Shown here in pieces: positions 36,529-45,657 of a stretch of 64,000 nt of DNA. The stretch comes from Stappia indica (lineage in GTDB: Bacteria; Pseudomonadota; Alphaproteobacteria; Rhizobiales; Stappiaceae). Position numbers and translations under genes: made by a program. Within the stretch, counting starts at the first letter, position 1. Every line of letters begins with the position of its first letter. Location: positions 186,001 through 250,000 of the forward strand of contig NZ_JAIVMG010000005.1 of assembly GCF_020177335.1 (NCBI RefSeq), given 5' to 3'. The notes beneath the pieces are model-generated. The model had not been told where the DNA came from. It saw nothing but the letters and a program-made list of their open reading frames with translations, and did not search any database.

Positions 36529-37097
36529 CGGCCTTCGACGCTATCCGCCATCAGCTCGGCATAGCTCGACACCTGTTCAAGGGTCCTGGCCAGTTCGGCG
36601 CCCGCAGCGGGGAGCGTCTCGAACGACTGCGCCAGTGCGCCCAGCGCATGGGCCGCGCCCTCGATATTCTCGGCGATCTGCGGTGCCCCCTCAAGCGTTG
36701 GGGCCATCGGTTCGGCGGAAAGCGCAAGATCCCTCAGGGCATTGGCAATCGGGCCGGATTCAACCGAATGCAGGATGCCTTCCATATTCTCCATCAAGGC
36801 CTCCGCCGAACGGACAGCCCCGACGGAGGGCACCGGCCCGGTTTCCAACCCCGCCATCTGCCCCGGAGCGGTTTCAAGGCCCAGCGCCGCCGGATCGGTT
36901 TCCACACCAGTAAGCACAGCCGGCTCGGCTTCCAGATTGGCCATCCCGGGCATGGCCTCGATCCCGGCTGGCACCGATTTCGCGTTGGCTTCGACGCCGT
37001 TCGCAATGGCCGACAAAGCCTCGATCGCCTGCGGCAGCTTGTCGACCAGATCATCGGCCAACCGGCGGGCCCGCTCGTATTCGCTCGCTCCGGACAT
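36525..37097 (-). CDS. Small hypothetical protein with decapeptide repeats
   Basis: A 190-residue acidic protein without a recognised family. ATG 37097 is chosen because GGAGG lies five bases upstream; ATG 37100 is next to it. Residues 34-90 contain six copies of a roughly 10-residue unit [VIL]-E-[AT], often with Pro two residues on (GVEANAK, GIEAMP, LEAEP, GVETDP, LETAP, LETGP). Flanking parts are Ala/Glu/Leu-rich and probably helical. No signal peptide or cysteine is seen in the chosen product. It is coupled to the SelO-like gene by an ATGA overlap, so it may be that enzyme's substrate or partner. That is speculation. Confidence 0.6.
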   Translation of the reverse strand: MSGASEYERARRLADDLVDKLPQAIEALSAIANGVEANAKSVPAGIEAMPGMANLEAEPAVLTGVETDPAALGLETAPGQMAGLETGPVPSVGAVRSAEALMENMEGILHSVESGPIANALRDLALSAEPMAPTLEGAPQIAENIEGAAHALGALAQSFETLPAAGAELARTLEQVSSYAELMADSVEGR

Positions 37098-37246
37098 CAT
37101 TACCTCCACACACAACCAAAACGATACGCGCAATCAAGAAACAACTCACTCTGAAAGTCAATCTCATCTGCCCAAGGGGCAGCAGAGCGCCGGAAACGGA
37201 TCGCCCTAGCGTCTCACCAACTCAATCAAAAAGAGATTTTCCGAAC

Positions 37247-37274
37247 TTGAACAACCAAAAACCCTTGATAGTAT
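37247..37274 (+). promoter_or_regulatory. Candidate promoter of the carbamoyltransferase operon
   Basis: TTGAAC (37247-37252), a 16-base spacer and TAGTAT (37269-37274) lie in the AT-rich divergent gap. They would start a transcript near 37281, 26 bases before the first gene. Confidence 0.45.
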
Positions 37275-37306
37275 TGCGTGCATAGTGTCCCAGACGAGGA
37301 TCCAAG

Positions 37307-38992
37307 GTGGCGGCAGGACGGACGGGCTGGATTGCGGGGGTAAACCATGGTGCCCACGATGCGTCCGCAGTGCTGCTTCACGAGGGCCGGCTGGTCGTCT
37401 GGGTCGAGCAGGAACGGCTCTCCCGCACCAAACACGCGATCGACGAGCCGCCTGCGGAGGCGCTGCGGGCCTGTCTGGAGTTTGCCGGCATCGGCCCGGC
37501 GGATCTCGACTGCATTGCCCTAGGGTCGGATCACGACGCGCTCGCACGCTGGCTCTGCCTTGACGCAGAGCAAAGGCGAAAGGTGCTGCCCTTCGACCGG
37601 CCCGAGCGCATTCTCCCCGCCGATCTTCTTGACGGCGGCGCACCTCCTCCGATGGTCTCCGTCCGACATCATCTCGCCCATGCGGCCAGCGCCTTTTACC
37701 CGAGCGGCTTCGACCGGGCGGCGGGGCTGGTGATGGATGCGATGGGCGAAGACGCCTCGACCAGCCTTGCCGTCTGTCAGAACAAGGAGCTCTCGCTGCC
37801 CGTGTCCTACGGTGTCGAGGAGTCCCTCGGGTTCTTTTATGAAGCCGCCGCGCTCTATGCCGGCTTCTCCCGCCTCCAGACCGGCAAGCTGATGGGGCTT
37901 GCCTCCTACGGCACCCCCGGCCAGCCGATGCCGCTTGAGGCCGACCGCAACCAGAGCGGCCGGCTCTGGACCCTGCGGCACAATGCGCGAACGCCCGGGC
38001 GGACCGGCATCAACAACCGGGAAGAAGACCTTCTGGCGTTCTTCGGCGAGCAATCGTTTCCGCATTGCCGGCGGGAGACGGCAGAGGTAATGGCGTATCA
38101 GGACTTCGCCGCCTCCGCCCAGGCCGCCCTTGAAGACGCCATCCTGACGCTCGCCGAACGGGCTGTCAGCCTGGCGGGATCGCGCGATCTGACGCTGTCC
38201 GGCGGCGTGGCGCTGAATTGCTCGGCCAATGGCGTCCTGTCCCGCTCCGGCCTTTGCGACAGGCTCTTCGTGCAGCCGGCTTCAACAGATTCCGGCGTTG
38301 CCTATGGGGCAGCGCTGGTCAAGGCACGGGAGCTCTACGGCACCGCCTTCCAGCCCGGCGAGATGCGTGACGCCTATTGGGGGCTTGAGAGCACGCGCAC
38401 GGAAATCCGCGCCGCGCTCGACACCTCCGGCCTGCCCTACCGGGAACTGGCCGCACCCGCCCTGTGCGAGGCAGCCGCAGACGTAATCGCCCGCGATGGC
38501 ATCCTTGCTTGGCATCAGGGACGGGCGGAAATCGGCCCGCGTTCGCTCGGCGCACGCAGTCTTCTGGGCAACCCGGCGCGGCGCGCGACCCTTGCCCGCA
38601 TCAACCGGATCAAGCAGCGCGAGGTCTGGCGGCCGCTGGCGCCGAGCGTTCTGGACACGCACTTCAGCAGCTATTTCGACGGAACGCCCAACCCGTTCAT
38701 GATCGTGTCCGCGCTGGTCAGACCGGAGATGCGCCGTCGCATTCCCGCCGTCACCCATGTGGATGGCACCGCCCGGCCGCAGTTGGTCACGCGCAGCGCC
38801 AATCCCCGCTTTCACGACCTTCTGACCCATCTTCATCGCAAGACCGGCACGCCCATCGCGATCAACACCTCGCTCAACGGCCCGGAGGAGCCGATCTGCC
38901 TCCGTCCGGCGGAAACGATCCGCCTGTTTCAGTCCACCGAGATCGATGCGCTGGCGCTGGGAGATTTCCTTGTCGAGAAGCCCCATGGCTGA
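37307..38992 (+). CDS. Carbamoyltransferase 1 (NodU/TobZ family)
   Basis: A 561-residue O-carbamoyltransferase, which would make carbamoyl-adenylate from carbamoyl phosphate and ATP and pass the carbamoyl to a hydroxyl. GTG 37307 has GAGGA six bases upstream. The Kae1-like N domain shows GVNHGAHDASAVLL, VEQERLSRTKHA and the metal-binding HHLAHAASAFYPSG; GKLMGLASYG follows. The C-terminal domain has EIGPRSLGARSLLGNP, REVWRPLAPSVL, THVDGTARPQ and INTSLNGPEEPI. All expected motifs are intact. It is the first gene of an operon with two more family members, so each probably modifies a different hydroxyl or intermediate. Confidence 0.92.
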   Translation: MAAGRTGWIAGVNHGAHDASAVLLHEGRLVVWVEQERLSRTKHAIDEPPAEALRACLEFAGIGPADLDCIALGSDHDALARWLCLDAEQRRKVLPFDRPERILPADLLDGGAPPPMVSVRHHLAHAASAFYPSGFDRAAGLVMDAMGEDASTSLAVCQNKELSLPVSYGVEESLGFFYEAAALYAGFSRLQTGKLMGLASYGTPGQPMPLEADRNQSGRLWTLRHNARTPGRTGINNREEDLLAFFGEQSFPHCRRETAEVMAYQDFAASAQAALEDAILTLAERAVSLAGSRDLTLSGGVALNCSANGVLSRSGLCDRLFVQPASTDSGVAYGAALVKARELYGTAFQPGEMRDAYWGLESTRTEIRAALDTSGLPYRELAAPALCEAAADVIARDGILAWHQGRAEIGPRSLGARSLLGNPARRATLARINRIKQREVWRPLAPSVLDTHFSSYFDGTPNPFMIVSALVRPEMRRRIPAVTHVDGTARPQLVTRSANPRFHDLLTHLHRKTGTPIAINTSLNGPEEPICLRPAETIRLFQSTEIDALALGDFLVEKPHG

Positions 38993-40289
38993 AATCCGGT
39001 TTCCGTTCTGCCGCTCAAGAGCCGTCTTTCGGCGCGGCGCTGATCCGCGGCCGGGCAGACCCGCCATGCTCTACCTCACCAACAAGCTGCGGCGGTATCC
39101 GGATTCCGGCGGCGCCCGGCGGGAGCATGAGTTGCTGCGCCGCCTGACCGGCCGGTTCGACATCCACTATGTCGCCTTCACGCCGGACTTTCCGGAAGAG
39201 GCCGGCGCGGTCGAGGCGCCGCCGCTGGCCTTTGCCTCCACCACGGTGGTTGCCGCCGGCGATGCCGCCCCCCCTGCCGCCGGCCCTTCCCTGCCCGAGC
39301 GCATCAGTGCCCATGCAGCCCCGATCGGGCGGGAGGTGATCGCCTGGCTGGCCCGCAGCTTCGCCCCCGGCTTGGTGCATTGCGAAGGCTACTTCCTGAT
39401 GCAGCACCTTCCGGAGAACCTTGGCCTGCCCATTGTTCTGCAAGAGGAAAACATCGAGTTCGAGCTCGACCGCGACCGGACCCGGGTTCAGGGCGAGGAG
39501 CGGAGCGCCGCCGCGGTGCATTCCCTCGCGGAGGAGATCGAGGTTGCCTGCTGGCGCCGGGCCGCCGCGTGCATCGCGGTTACCCGCGAGGATGCGGATA
39601 TCCTGCGGGCACGGGCACCCAAAGTGCCGACGGTCTGTCTGGTCAATGGCGGTGAAGCCGCGCCGCAGCCGCTGGCGGCGCCGGAAAGCGGCCGGGCGCT
39701 CTATGTCGCCAATTTCAAATGGGCGCCCAGCCGCGATGCCTGCAGCTACCTGCTGCGGGACATCTGGCCCCGTGTCAGGCAGTTGAACCCGGAGGCCGAG
39801 CTTCTCCTTGCCGGGGCAGAGATGGACGACGGGCTGAGGCGCCAGGCCGCACTTGCCGAAGGGGTGGAGATCGAAAGCCCCTTCGACACGTTTTCCGAAG
39901 TGGCCGCCCGCTGCGCCCTCCTCGTCAGCCCGCTGCGGTTCGGCGGCGGCCACAAGATGAAGATCGTCGAAGCCCTGTGCGCCGGATTGCCGATCGTGGC
40001 AACGCCGCTTTCCCTGCGCGGCTTCGGCGAGGAGGTCCGGCGGACGGTGGCGGCGACCGCCAACCCCACCGCCTTTGCCGCCCTCACCGCCGCGCTTCTC
40101 ACCTCGCCCGAGGTTTGCCGCAACATGGCCCGCGCCTCCCTCCTTGCTGCCCGCGAACTGCCCGGCTGGGACCAGGTGACCGACGGGCTGGCGGAGGTCT
40201 GGCTTGGCGCGCTCACACCCGGCCTTGCGGCGGCCACGGCGGCTTCTTCTTCGCCCGCACCGCATCCGGCCGTGCAATCAGGGGACTGA
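38985..40289 (+). CDS. Glycosyltransferase family 4 (GT-B)
   Basis: A 434-residue (from 38985) nucleotide-sugar-dependent glycosyltransferase. ATG 38985 overlaps the previous stop by eight bases and follows GAGAAG; ATG 39066 is more typical of GT4 N termini (MLYLTNKLRRYPDSGGARRE). The C-terminal Rossmann half shows YVANFKWAPSRDA, LLLAGAEM, VSPLRFGGGHKMKIVEALCA and LPIVATPLSLRGF, where family-4 enzymes bind the donor. It should attach a sugar in the cytoplasm within the carbamoyltransferase cluster. The donor and acceptor are unknown. Confidence 0.85.
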   Translation: MAEIRFPFCRSRAVFRRGADPRPGRPAMLYLTNKLRRYPDSGGARREHELLRRLTGRFDIHYVAFTPDFPEEAGAVEAPPLAFASTTVVAAGDAAPPAAGPSLPERISAHAAPIGREVIAWLARSFAPGLVHCEGYFLMQHLPENLGLPIVLQEENIEFELDRDRTRVQGEERSAAAVHSLAEEIEVACWRRAAACIAVTREDADILRARAPKVPTVCLVNGGEAAPQPLAAPESGRALYVANFKWAPSRDACSYLLRDIWPRVRQLNPEAELLLAGAEMDDGLRRQAALAEGVEIESPFDTFSEVAARCALLVSPLRFGGGHKMKIVEALCAGLPIVATPLSLRGFGEEVRRTVAATANPTAFAALTAALLTSPEVCRNMARASLLAARELPGWDQVTDGLAEVWLGALTPGLAAATAASSSPAPHPAVQSGD

Positions 40290-40295
40290 CAGGCA

Positions 40296-41945
40296 ATGTA
40301 TATTCTCGGCCTCAATGCGCCTCCCCTTGGCTGGCACGACCCGAGCGCGGCGCTGATCGACGCCGACGGCACCGTGCTGGCGCTGGTAGAGGAAGAACGG
40401 GTCTCGCGCCGCAAGCACGGCCTGCACCAGTACCCCACAGGGGCCATCAAGGCCTGCCTCGACATCGCCGGGATCGGAGTGGAGGAGATCGCCACGGTCG
40501 CCATCGGCTGGGACCTGCCACGGCAATGGCCAAGGCGCGACCGGGATGCGCTCGATCCGCCGCTGCCCGGCCGGCTCTGGAGTTTCGACGACTGGGCCGC
40601 CTATCTCGATGCCTGCCTGGGCACGAGTTGCCGCAACCGGCCGGACCTCGTGTTCGTGCCGCATCACACCGCCCATGCGCTCAGCACGTTTCACGGCTCG
40701 GGTTGGCCCTCCGCCGCCATTCTCATCGTCGATGGCAATGGCGACGACGAGGCCATCTCGGTCTACCACGCCAAGCGCGGCGCCTTTCCGGTGCGCAAGG
40801 CCCGGCTGCCGTTCAGCCATTCCATCGGCACCATGTACGATACGGTGAGCAACTGGATCGGCCTCAGCTTCCTGGAGGCGGGCAAGACCATGGGACTTGC
40901 CGCCTATGGCCGCGGTACTGAGGCCGCCGGCGAGATGTTCCGCATCCGCGAGGACGGCATCGCCCCGCCCTTCGACCTGCCGCGCGACAGCGAATACGAT
41001 GCGGTGGTGGCCGAATGGAACCGGCATTTCGAACGTTCGGGCTTTCGCAAATCCTCCAGACCGGTGGCGGAGCTTCACACCTGCGCGGATGCGGTGTCGC
41101 TGTCATGGGCGGCGCAGTCCGGGCTTGAGACGCTGATGGGGCAACTGGTGGACTGGGCGCGCGAACTGACCGGGGAGACCCGCCTGTGCCTTGCCGGCGG
41201 GGTGGCGCTGAACTGTTCCGCCAACGGGCTGCTGCCCGAGCCGGTCTATGTGCCGCCGGTGCCGCATGACGCTGGTGTCGCCCTTGGCGCGGCGTGGTTC
41301 GTGGCCCCGCCAAGGATCGCCGCGCCGCTTTCTCCTTACCTTGGGCGCGGCGCCAGCGAGGCGGAGATCCACCGCGCGATCCGCGCCAGCGGCCTGTCAC
41401 GCACGCCGTTCGAGGCCGCACGCCTTGCCGGGGAGTTGGCGGAGGGGCGCATCGGCGCGCTCTTCACCGGTCGGTCCGAAGCCGGCCCCCGCGCGCTCTG
41501 CCACCGCTCGATCCTCGCCCGCCCCCATAGCGCCGAGGCGCGCGATACGGTCAACAGCCGCAAGTCCCGCGAATTGTGGCGGCCGCTCAGCCCGGTCGCC
41601 CTTGCCGGCCATTGCAACGCCTATTGGCAGGATGCGCCAAACCTTCATCGCTACATGGTGGGCGCGGCCACGGTCAGCGAAACCTGCCGGCAGGTGGCGC
41701 CGGGCGTCGTTCACGTGGATGGCACCGCGCGGCCGCAGCGGGTGGAGGACGACGGCGAACCGGTCGCCCGGATCCTGCGGGCGATGGAGGGCGCCGGCGC
41801 TCCCGGGCTTCTCATCAACACCTCGTTCAACCGGCGCGGCGAACCGATCGTCGACGATCCGCTGACAGCGATAGACGCCTTCCGCGCCATGCGGCTCGAT
41901 TTTCTGGTCTTCGACGACAAATGGGTGGTGCATGATCATGGATGA
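40296..41945 (+). CDS. Carbamoyltransferase 2 (NodU/TobZ family)
   Basis: A 549-residue O-carbamoyltransferase. The N-terminal part has GWHDPSAALIDADG, VEEERVSRRKHG, PHHTAHALSTFHGSG with the metal histidines, and GKTMGLAAYG. The C-terminal part has EAGPRALCHRSILARP, RELWRPLSPVAL, VHVDGTARPQRV and INTSFNRRGEPIVDDP. It differs clearly from the first copy, especially around WPRRDRDALDPPLPGRLW, so it is not a recent tandem duplicate. It lies six bases after the glycosyltransferase and overlaps the dioxygenase gene. Confidence 0.92.
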   Translation: MYILGLNAPPLGWHDPSAALIDADGTVLALVEEERVSRRKHGLHQYPTGAIKACLDIAGIGVEEIATVAIGWDLPRQWPRRDRDALDPPLPGRLWSFDDWAAYLDACLGTSCRNRPDLVFVPHHTAHALSTFHGSGWPSAAILIVDGNGDDEAISVYHAKRGAFPVRKARLPFSHSIGTMYDTVSNWIGLSFLEAGKTMGLAAYGRGTEAAGEMFRIREDGIAPPFDLPRDSEYDAVVAEWNRHFERSGFRKSSRPVAELHTCADAVSLSWAAQSGLETLMGQLVDWARELTGETRLCLAGGVALNCSANGLLPEPVYVPPVPHDAGVALGAAWFVAPPRIAAPLSPYLGRGASEAEIHRAIRASGLSRTPFEAARLAGELAEGRIGALFTGRSEAGPRALCHRSILARPHSAEARDTVNSRKSRELWRPLSPVALAGHCNAYWQDAPNLHRYMVGAATVSETCRQVAPGVVHVDGTARPQRVEDDGEPVARILRAMEGAGAPGLLINTSFNRRGEPIVDDPLTAIDAFRAMRLDFLVFDDKWVVHDHG

Positions 41946-42756
41946 GACAGTGAGCGATGCGCTCGGCCGCCTGGCAGACACGGGCTTCTGCGTCATCGAA
42001 GGAGCGTTGACGCCCGATACCATCGCCGTGCTCAAGGCAGAGATCGACGCCGTTGCCGCACGCGAGCGCGCGGAGGAAACCTGCTGGTACTCCCATGGCA
42101 ATCAACGCATTTTCATGCTCGCCAACAAGGGTAAGGCCTTTCTCGACCTGATCGAGCATCCGCTTGCCCTGGCGCTTGCCCGGGCCGTTCTGGATCCGGA
42201 CTGCCTGCTGTCGAGCATCACCGCCAACATCGCCAATCCGGGCAATACCTCCCAGCACCTCCACGCGGATCAGGGCTACATCCCCCTGCCCTGGCCACGG
42301 GCGGAAGTGGTCAACTTCATCTGGGTGGTCGACCCGTTTACCGAGCGGAACGGGGCAACCCGGATCATCCCGGGGTCTCACAAGTGCATGACACCGCCCG
42401 CCCCGGACGCCGAGACCCTGCCACTCTGCGCTCCGCAAGGCGCGCTTGTGTGCATGGATGGCCGGGTCTGGCACGGGACCGGCAGCAATCTCACGCAAGA
42501 CATGCCCCGCCGGGGCATCTTCGCCTATTACTGCCGGCCCTATATCCGCCAGCAGGAGAACTTCACCCGCTCGCTGCGTCGTGAGTTGCTCGCCGAGTTG
42601 TCCGACACCCAGCGGAGGCTGCTCGGCTTCGATATCTGGCAGGGGCTTGGCGCGGTCAATGGCCTGCCGACCGCCTGGATGGACGGACGCCGGCGCGTCG
42701 GCCCGACCGACGAGGACGGCCTGTTCGCTGCCGCCGCGAAGGACCCGACCCGGTGA
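41932..42756 (+). CDS. PhyH-family Fe(II)/2-oxoglutarate dioxygenase
   Basis: A 274-residue non-heme iron oxygenase. The facial triad is visible as His-x-Asp in QHLHADQGY near residue 105 and the distal His in RVWHGTGSN near 182; an Arg in PRRGIFAYY could bind 2-oxoglutarate. The NGATRIIPGSHK stretch before the distal His is typical of PhyH enzymes acting on small molecules. It likely hydroxylates an intermediate and may create a site for carbamoylation. ATG 41932 overlaps the upstream gene by 14 bases; ATG 41938 is possible. It overlaps the third carbamoyltransferase as GTGA. Confidence 0.88.
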   Translation: MIMDETVSDALGRLADTGFCVIEGALTPDTIAVLKAEIDAVAARERAEETCWYSHGNQRIFMLANKGKAFLDLIEHPLALALARAVLDPDCLLSSITANIANPGNTSQHLHADQGYIPLPWPRAEVVNFIWVVDPFTERNGATRIIPGSHKCMTPPAPDAETLPLCAPQGALVCMDGRVWHGTGSNLTQDMPRRGIFAYYCRPYIRQQENFTRSLRRELLAELSDTQRRLLGFDIWQGLGAVNGLPTAWMDGRRRVGPTDEDGLFAAAAKDPTR

Positions 42757-44735
42757 AGGCGATCGGCTTCAGCGGCGGACCGGACCACATCGCCTTTCCC
42801 GCCGTCGCGCCGGGCCTGTCACCGCTGTTCTTTCATGACGCGGCGGCGGCATTGGCGATTGATGGTGAGGTGCTGTTCGCAGTCGAGCAGGAGCGGCTGT
42901 CGCGACAAAAGCATACAAATGCCTTCCCGGTGGAGGCCTTGCGGGCCTGCACCGCCTTTGGCGGCCTCGCCCCTGGAGAGATCGACGCCTTCGCCTTCTT
43001 CTTCGAGGAGGCCTATTACGACCGGTCGCTGCAGGACGATTGCCGCAAGCTCGGCCTGCCCGCGCCGCCGCCGGTGCGCCAATTGCTGCGTGAGCGCCTG
43101 TCGGCGACCTTCGAGACGGAGATTGCCGACGAAAAGCTGTTTTTCATCAATCATCACAAGGCGCACGCCCTTTCCGCCTACCGCGCCTCGGGTCTCAATC
43201 ACGCGCTGGTGCTGGTGGTCGACGGCAATGGCGAGGATGTATCGTCCAGCCTCTTCGATGCCCGAGGGGGCGACTTGCGCCTCCTGACCAACCATGGTGC
43301 CGCCCATTCCCTGGGGCACTTCTTTCGTCTGGCGACAAAGCTGGGCGGGTTTCGCGATTTCGAGGAATACAAGTTCATGGGGCTCGCCCCCTATGGTGAT
43401 GCGGCGGCGCTGCAAACCGGGATGATGGCGCTGTTCACCCCGCTCGCCGACGGCGGCTATGAGCTGGACCTGGACGGGTTGACGGCACTGGCGGCTCGTC
43501 ATCGGGTCGGCGGCAAAAGTGCGGGAATGCCGGACCGGGTGACCGCCGATTTCGCTGCCGCCGCCCAGGCGCTGCTGGAACGGGCCGTCCAACATCTCCT
43601 GGCCCCCTGGGTGGGGCGAACCGGCGCCCGCGCGCTTTGCCTTGCCGGCGGCGTTGCCCAGAACTGTGTCATGAACGCGCGCCTTGCCCGCACCGAAGAC
43701 TTCGACACGGTGTTCGCCTACCCCGCCGCCTATGACGCGGGCGCGGCAATCGGCGCGGCACTGGCCGTCTCCCCTCCACCCCGCCCAGCGCCCTGCCCGA
43801 CAGCAACGGCAACCGGCGCCGCTTATTCTGCCTTTCTCGGACCGGAGCTGGAGCGCGATGCGGAGATCGCGGCGGAGCTGGAGCGGTTCGGTCTGCTGGT
43901 TGAAGCGCGCCCCATCGCGGCGCCCGAAGAACGGGCCGCCGAGTGCCTGGCGGAAGGAGAGATCATCGGCTTTGCCGCCGGACGTTCGGAGTTCGGCCCC
44001 CGCGCCCTCGGGGCACGGTCCATTCTCGCCGACCCCCGCCCCAAGGAGAACTGGCAGCGGATCAACCTCGCCATCAAGCAGCGGGAAAGCTTTCGCCCCT
44101 TTGCCCCGGCGGCGCTGGCCGAGGAGGCGACGGCGCTGTTCGACACGCCCGATGCGGCACTGAACCTCGACCACATGACCTTCGTCAGCCGCGTCCGCCC
44201 GGTTCACCAGGCCCAGCTCGGCGCAGTCACCCATGTGGATGGCAGCGCGCGGCTGCAGACCGTGGCGGCCTCCTCCAACCCCGCACTTTACAGCCTTATC
44301 AGCGCCTTCAAGGCGCGGACCGGCTGCCCGGTTCTGCTCAACACCTCCTTCAACAACAGTCACGAGCCCATCGTCCAGAGCGCCAGGGACGCACTGCGCA
44401 CCTTCCTCACCACCGAACTGGATTGCCTGTTCGTCGGCGGCTTCGAGGTCCGCAAGGCCGGCGCGCTGATCGACCATCTCCCGGCCCTGCGCTGGCGCCT
44501 CGATCCCTGGGTCGAGATCACAAAGGAAGACGCGGAGCAGGTGACCCTGACCCGGGCCGGGCGGTATCGCACCACCCTGCCCGCCCCCTTGTTCGCAATG
44601 CTGCTTGAGCCGGAGGAAAATGGCGCGCGCGGGTCGCAGTCCCCCAGACAAGCAGACCAGGACCAACACCAGATTGCCGACGCGGTCGCAACGCTCTGGC
44701 GGCAACGGTTCATCGACGTGCATCATGCGTGCTGA
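42753..44735 (+). CDS. Carbamoyltransferase 3 (NodU/TobZ family), long form
   Basis: A 660-residue O-carbamoyltransferase, about 100 residues longer than its two neighbours. GTG 42753 overlaps the dioxygenase stop. Motifs are HDAAAALAIDGEV, VEQERLSRQKHT, NHHKAHALSAYRASG, YKFMGLAPYGD, EFGPRALGARSILADP, RESFRPFAPAAL, THVDGSARLQ and LNTSFNNSHEPI. The last 100 residues (from about VGGFEVRKAGAL) form an extra tail without a recognised motif. Its SFRPFAP and GLAPYGD variants resemble the classic NodU/CmcH branch. The kinase gene overlaps its end by eleven bases. Confidence 0.92.
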   Translation: MKAIGFSGGPDHIAFPAVAPGLSPLFFHDAAAALAIDGEVLFAVEQERLSRQKHTNAFPVEALRACTAFGGLAPGEIDAFAFFFEEAYYDRSLQDDCRKLGLPAPPPVRQLLRERLSATFETEIADEKLFFINHHKAHALSAYRASGLNHALVLVVDGNGEDVSSSLFDARGGDLRLLTNHGAAHSLGHFFRLATKLGGFRDFEEYKFMGLAPYGDAAALQTGMMALFTPLADGGYELDLDGLTALAARHRVGGKSAGMPDRVTADFAAAAQALLERAVQHLLAPWVGRTGARALCLAGGVAQNCVMNARLARTEDFDTVFAYPAAYDAGAAIGAALAVSPPPRPAPCPTATATGAAYSAFLGPELERDAEIAAELERFGLLVEARPIAAPEERAAECLAEGEIIGFAAGRSEFGPRALGARSILADPRPKENWQRINLAIKQRESFRPFAPAALAEEATALFDTPDAALNLDHMTFVSRVRPVHQAQLGAVTHVDGSARLQTVAASSNPALYSLISAFKARTGCPVLLNTSFNNSHEPIVQSARDALRTFLTTELDCLFVGGFEVRKAGALIDHLPALRWRLDPWVEITKEDAEQVTLTRAGRYRTTLPAPLFAMLLEPEENGARGSQSPRQADQDQHQIADAVATLWRQRFIDVHHAC

Positions 44736-45657
44736 CGCGGCCGCCACGGAGGAGGTTCGGCGCTGGGCGACGAGACTTGTCGGCAGCGCCCCGGACCGGC
44801 TGACCCGCCTTGCCGGCGGTCAGGGCTCGGGATCGGATGTGTTCCGCGCCGACTGGACTGACCTGCCCGCGAAAGCCCGCCCCCTTGTCATCCGCCGCCA
44901 TGGCGACCGGCAATGGCTTGCGCGGGAACCCGACCTGCCAGAGCGGGAAGCCCGGATGCTGGGTTTCGCGGCGGCAAGCGGCCTGCCCGCACCGCGCCTT
45001 GTCGGGCAGATATCCGCCCCCTCGCCAATGCTCGCCATGACCGCCCTGCCCGGGCGGACGATCCCGCCGCGCCATCTCACGGCGGCGCATCTGGACTGCG
45101 CCGCGCGTGCTGCCCGGCACCTGCATCAAGTGCCGATCCCGCAGGAACAGCGGGCGACGCTCCCCCGCTATGCACCGCATTACATCACCGGAACGCTGCC
45201 CATCCTCGCCCCGGACTGGAGCCATCGGCCGGAGATCTGGCGCCGCGCCATCGAGCTCTACTTTCTCTGGCCAGAGGATTTGGAACACGGCAGCCACGGT
45301 CCCCATCTGGTGCACAGGGACTTTCACTTCGGCAACCTTCTGTTCGAGGGCGAGGCGCTTTGCGGCGTCGTCGACTGGGTCACCTCCTGTATCGGCGACC
45401 CGCAGGCCGACATCGGCCACATGCGCTGGAATCTGGTGCATGACCTCGGCTTTGACGCCGCCGACCGTTTCACCGCGCTTTATTGCGAAGGCAGCGGCGC
45501 CGCGCCCTACCACCGGAAGTGGGATCTTTATGCGCTCGTCGGCGCCCTGCCCGACCTGCCGCCGCTTCCCCTTGAAGTCCGCTCCCGACTGGAGGCCTTT
45601 CTGGCCGAAACCCTGAATGTGCTTGAAGGAACCACGCCATGGAGGGAGCAGCCATGA
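44725..45657 (+). CDS. Aminoglycoside phosphotransferase (APH)-family kinase
   Basis: A 310-residue small-molecule kinase of the APH/choline-kinase fold. ATG 44725 gives the usual length. The catalytic loop HRDFHFGNLLF holds Asp and Asn near residue 195, and the metal-binding Asp follows in CGVVDWVTSCIGDPQADIGH. The N-terminal glycine-rich stretch is LAGGQGSGSDVFRADW. Such enzymes phosphorylate hydroxyls of antibiotics or sugars; next to a phosphatase gene in a biosynthetic operon it could mask a product or activate an intermediate. The SurE-like gene begins inside its stop region (ATGA). Confidence 0.85.
   Translation: MRADAAATEEVRRWATRLVGSAPDRLTRLAGGQGSGSDVFRADWTDLPAKARPLVIRRHGDRQWLAREPDLPEREARMLGFAAASGLPAPRLVGQISAPSPMLAMTALPGRTIPPRHLTAAHLDCAARAARHLHQVPIPQEQRATLPRYAPHYITGTLPILAPDWSHRPEIWRRAIELYFLWPEDLEHGSHGPHLVHRDFHFGNLLFEGEALCGVVDWVTSCIGDPQADIGHMRWNLVHDLGFDAADRFTALYCEGSGAAPYHRKWDLYALVGALPDLPPLPLEVRSRLEAFLAETLNVLEGTTPWREQP

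Noticed and set aside
42819-44747. 642-codon minus-strand open frame opposite carbamoyltransferase 3
   Set aside because: It is a shadow of a well-supported gene; Gly/Arg/Gln-rich and motif-free.
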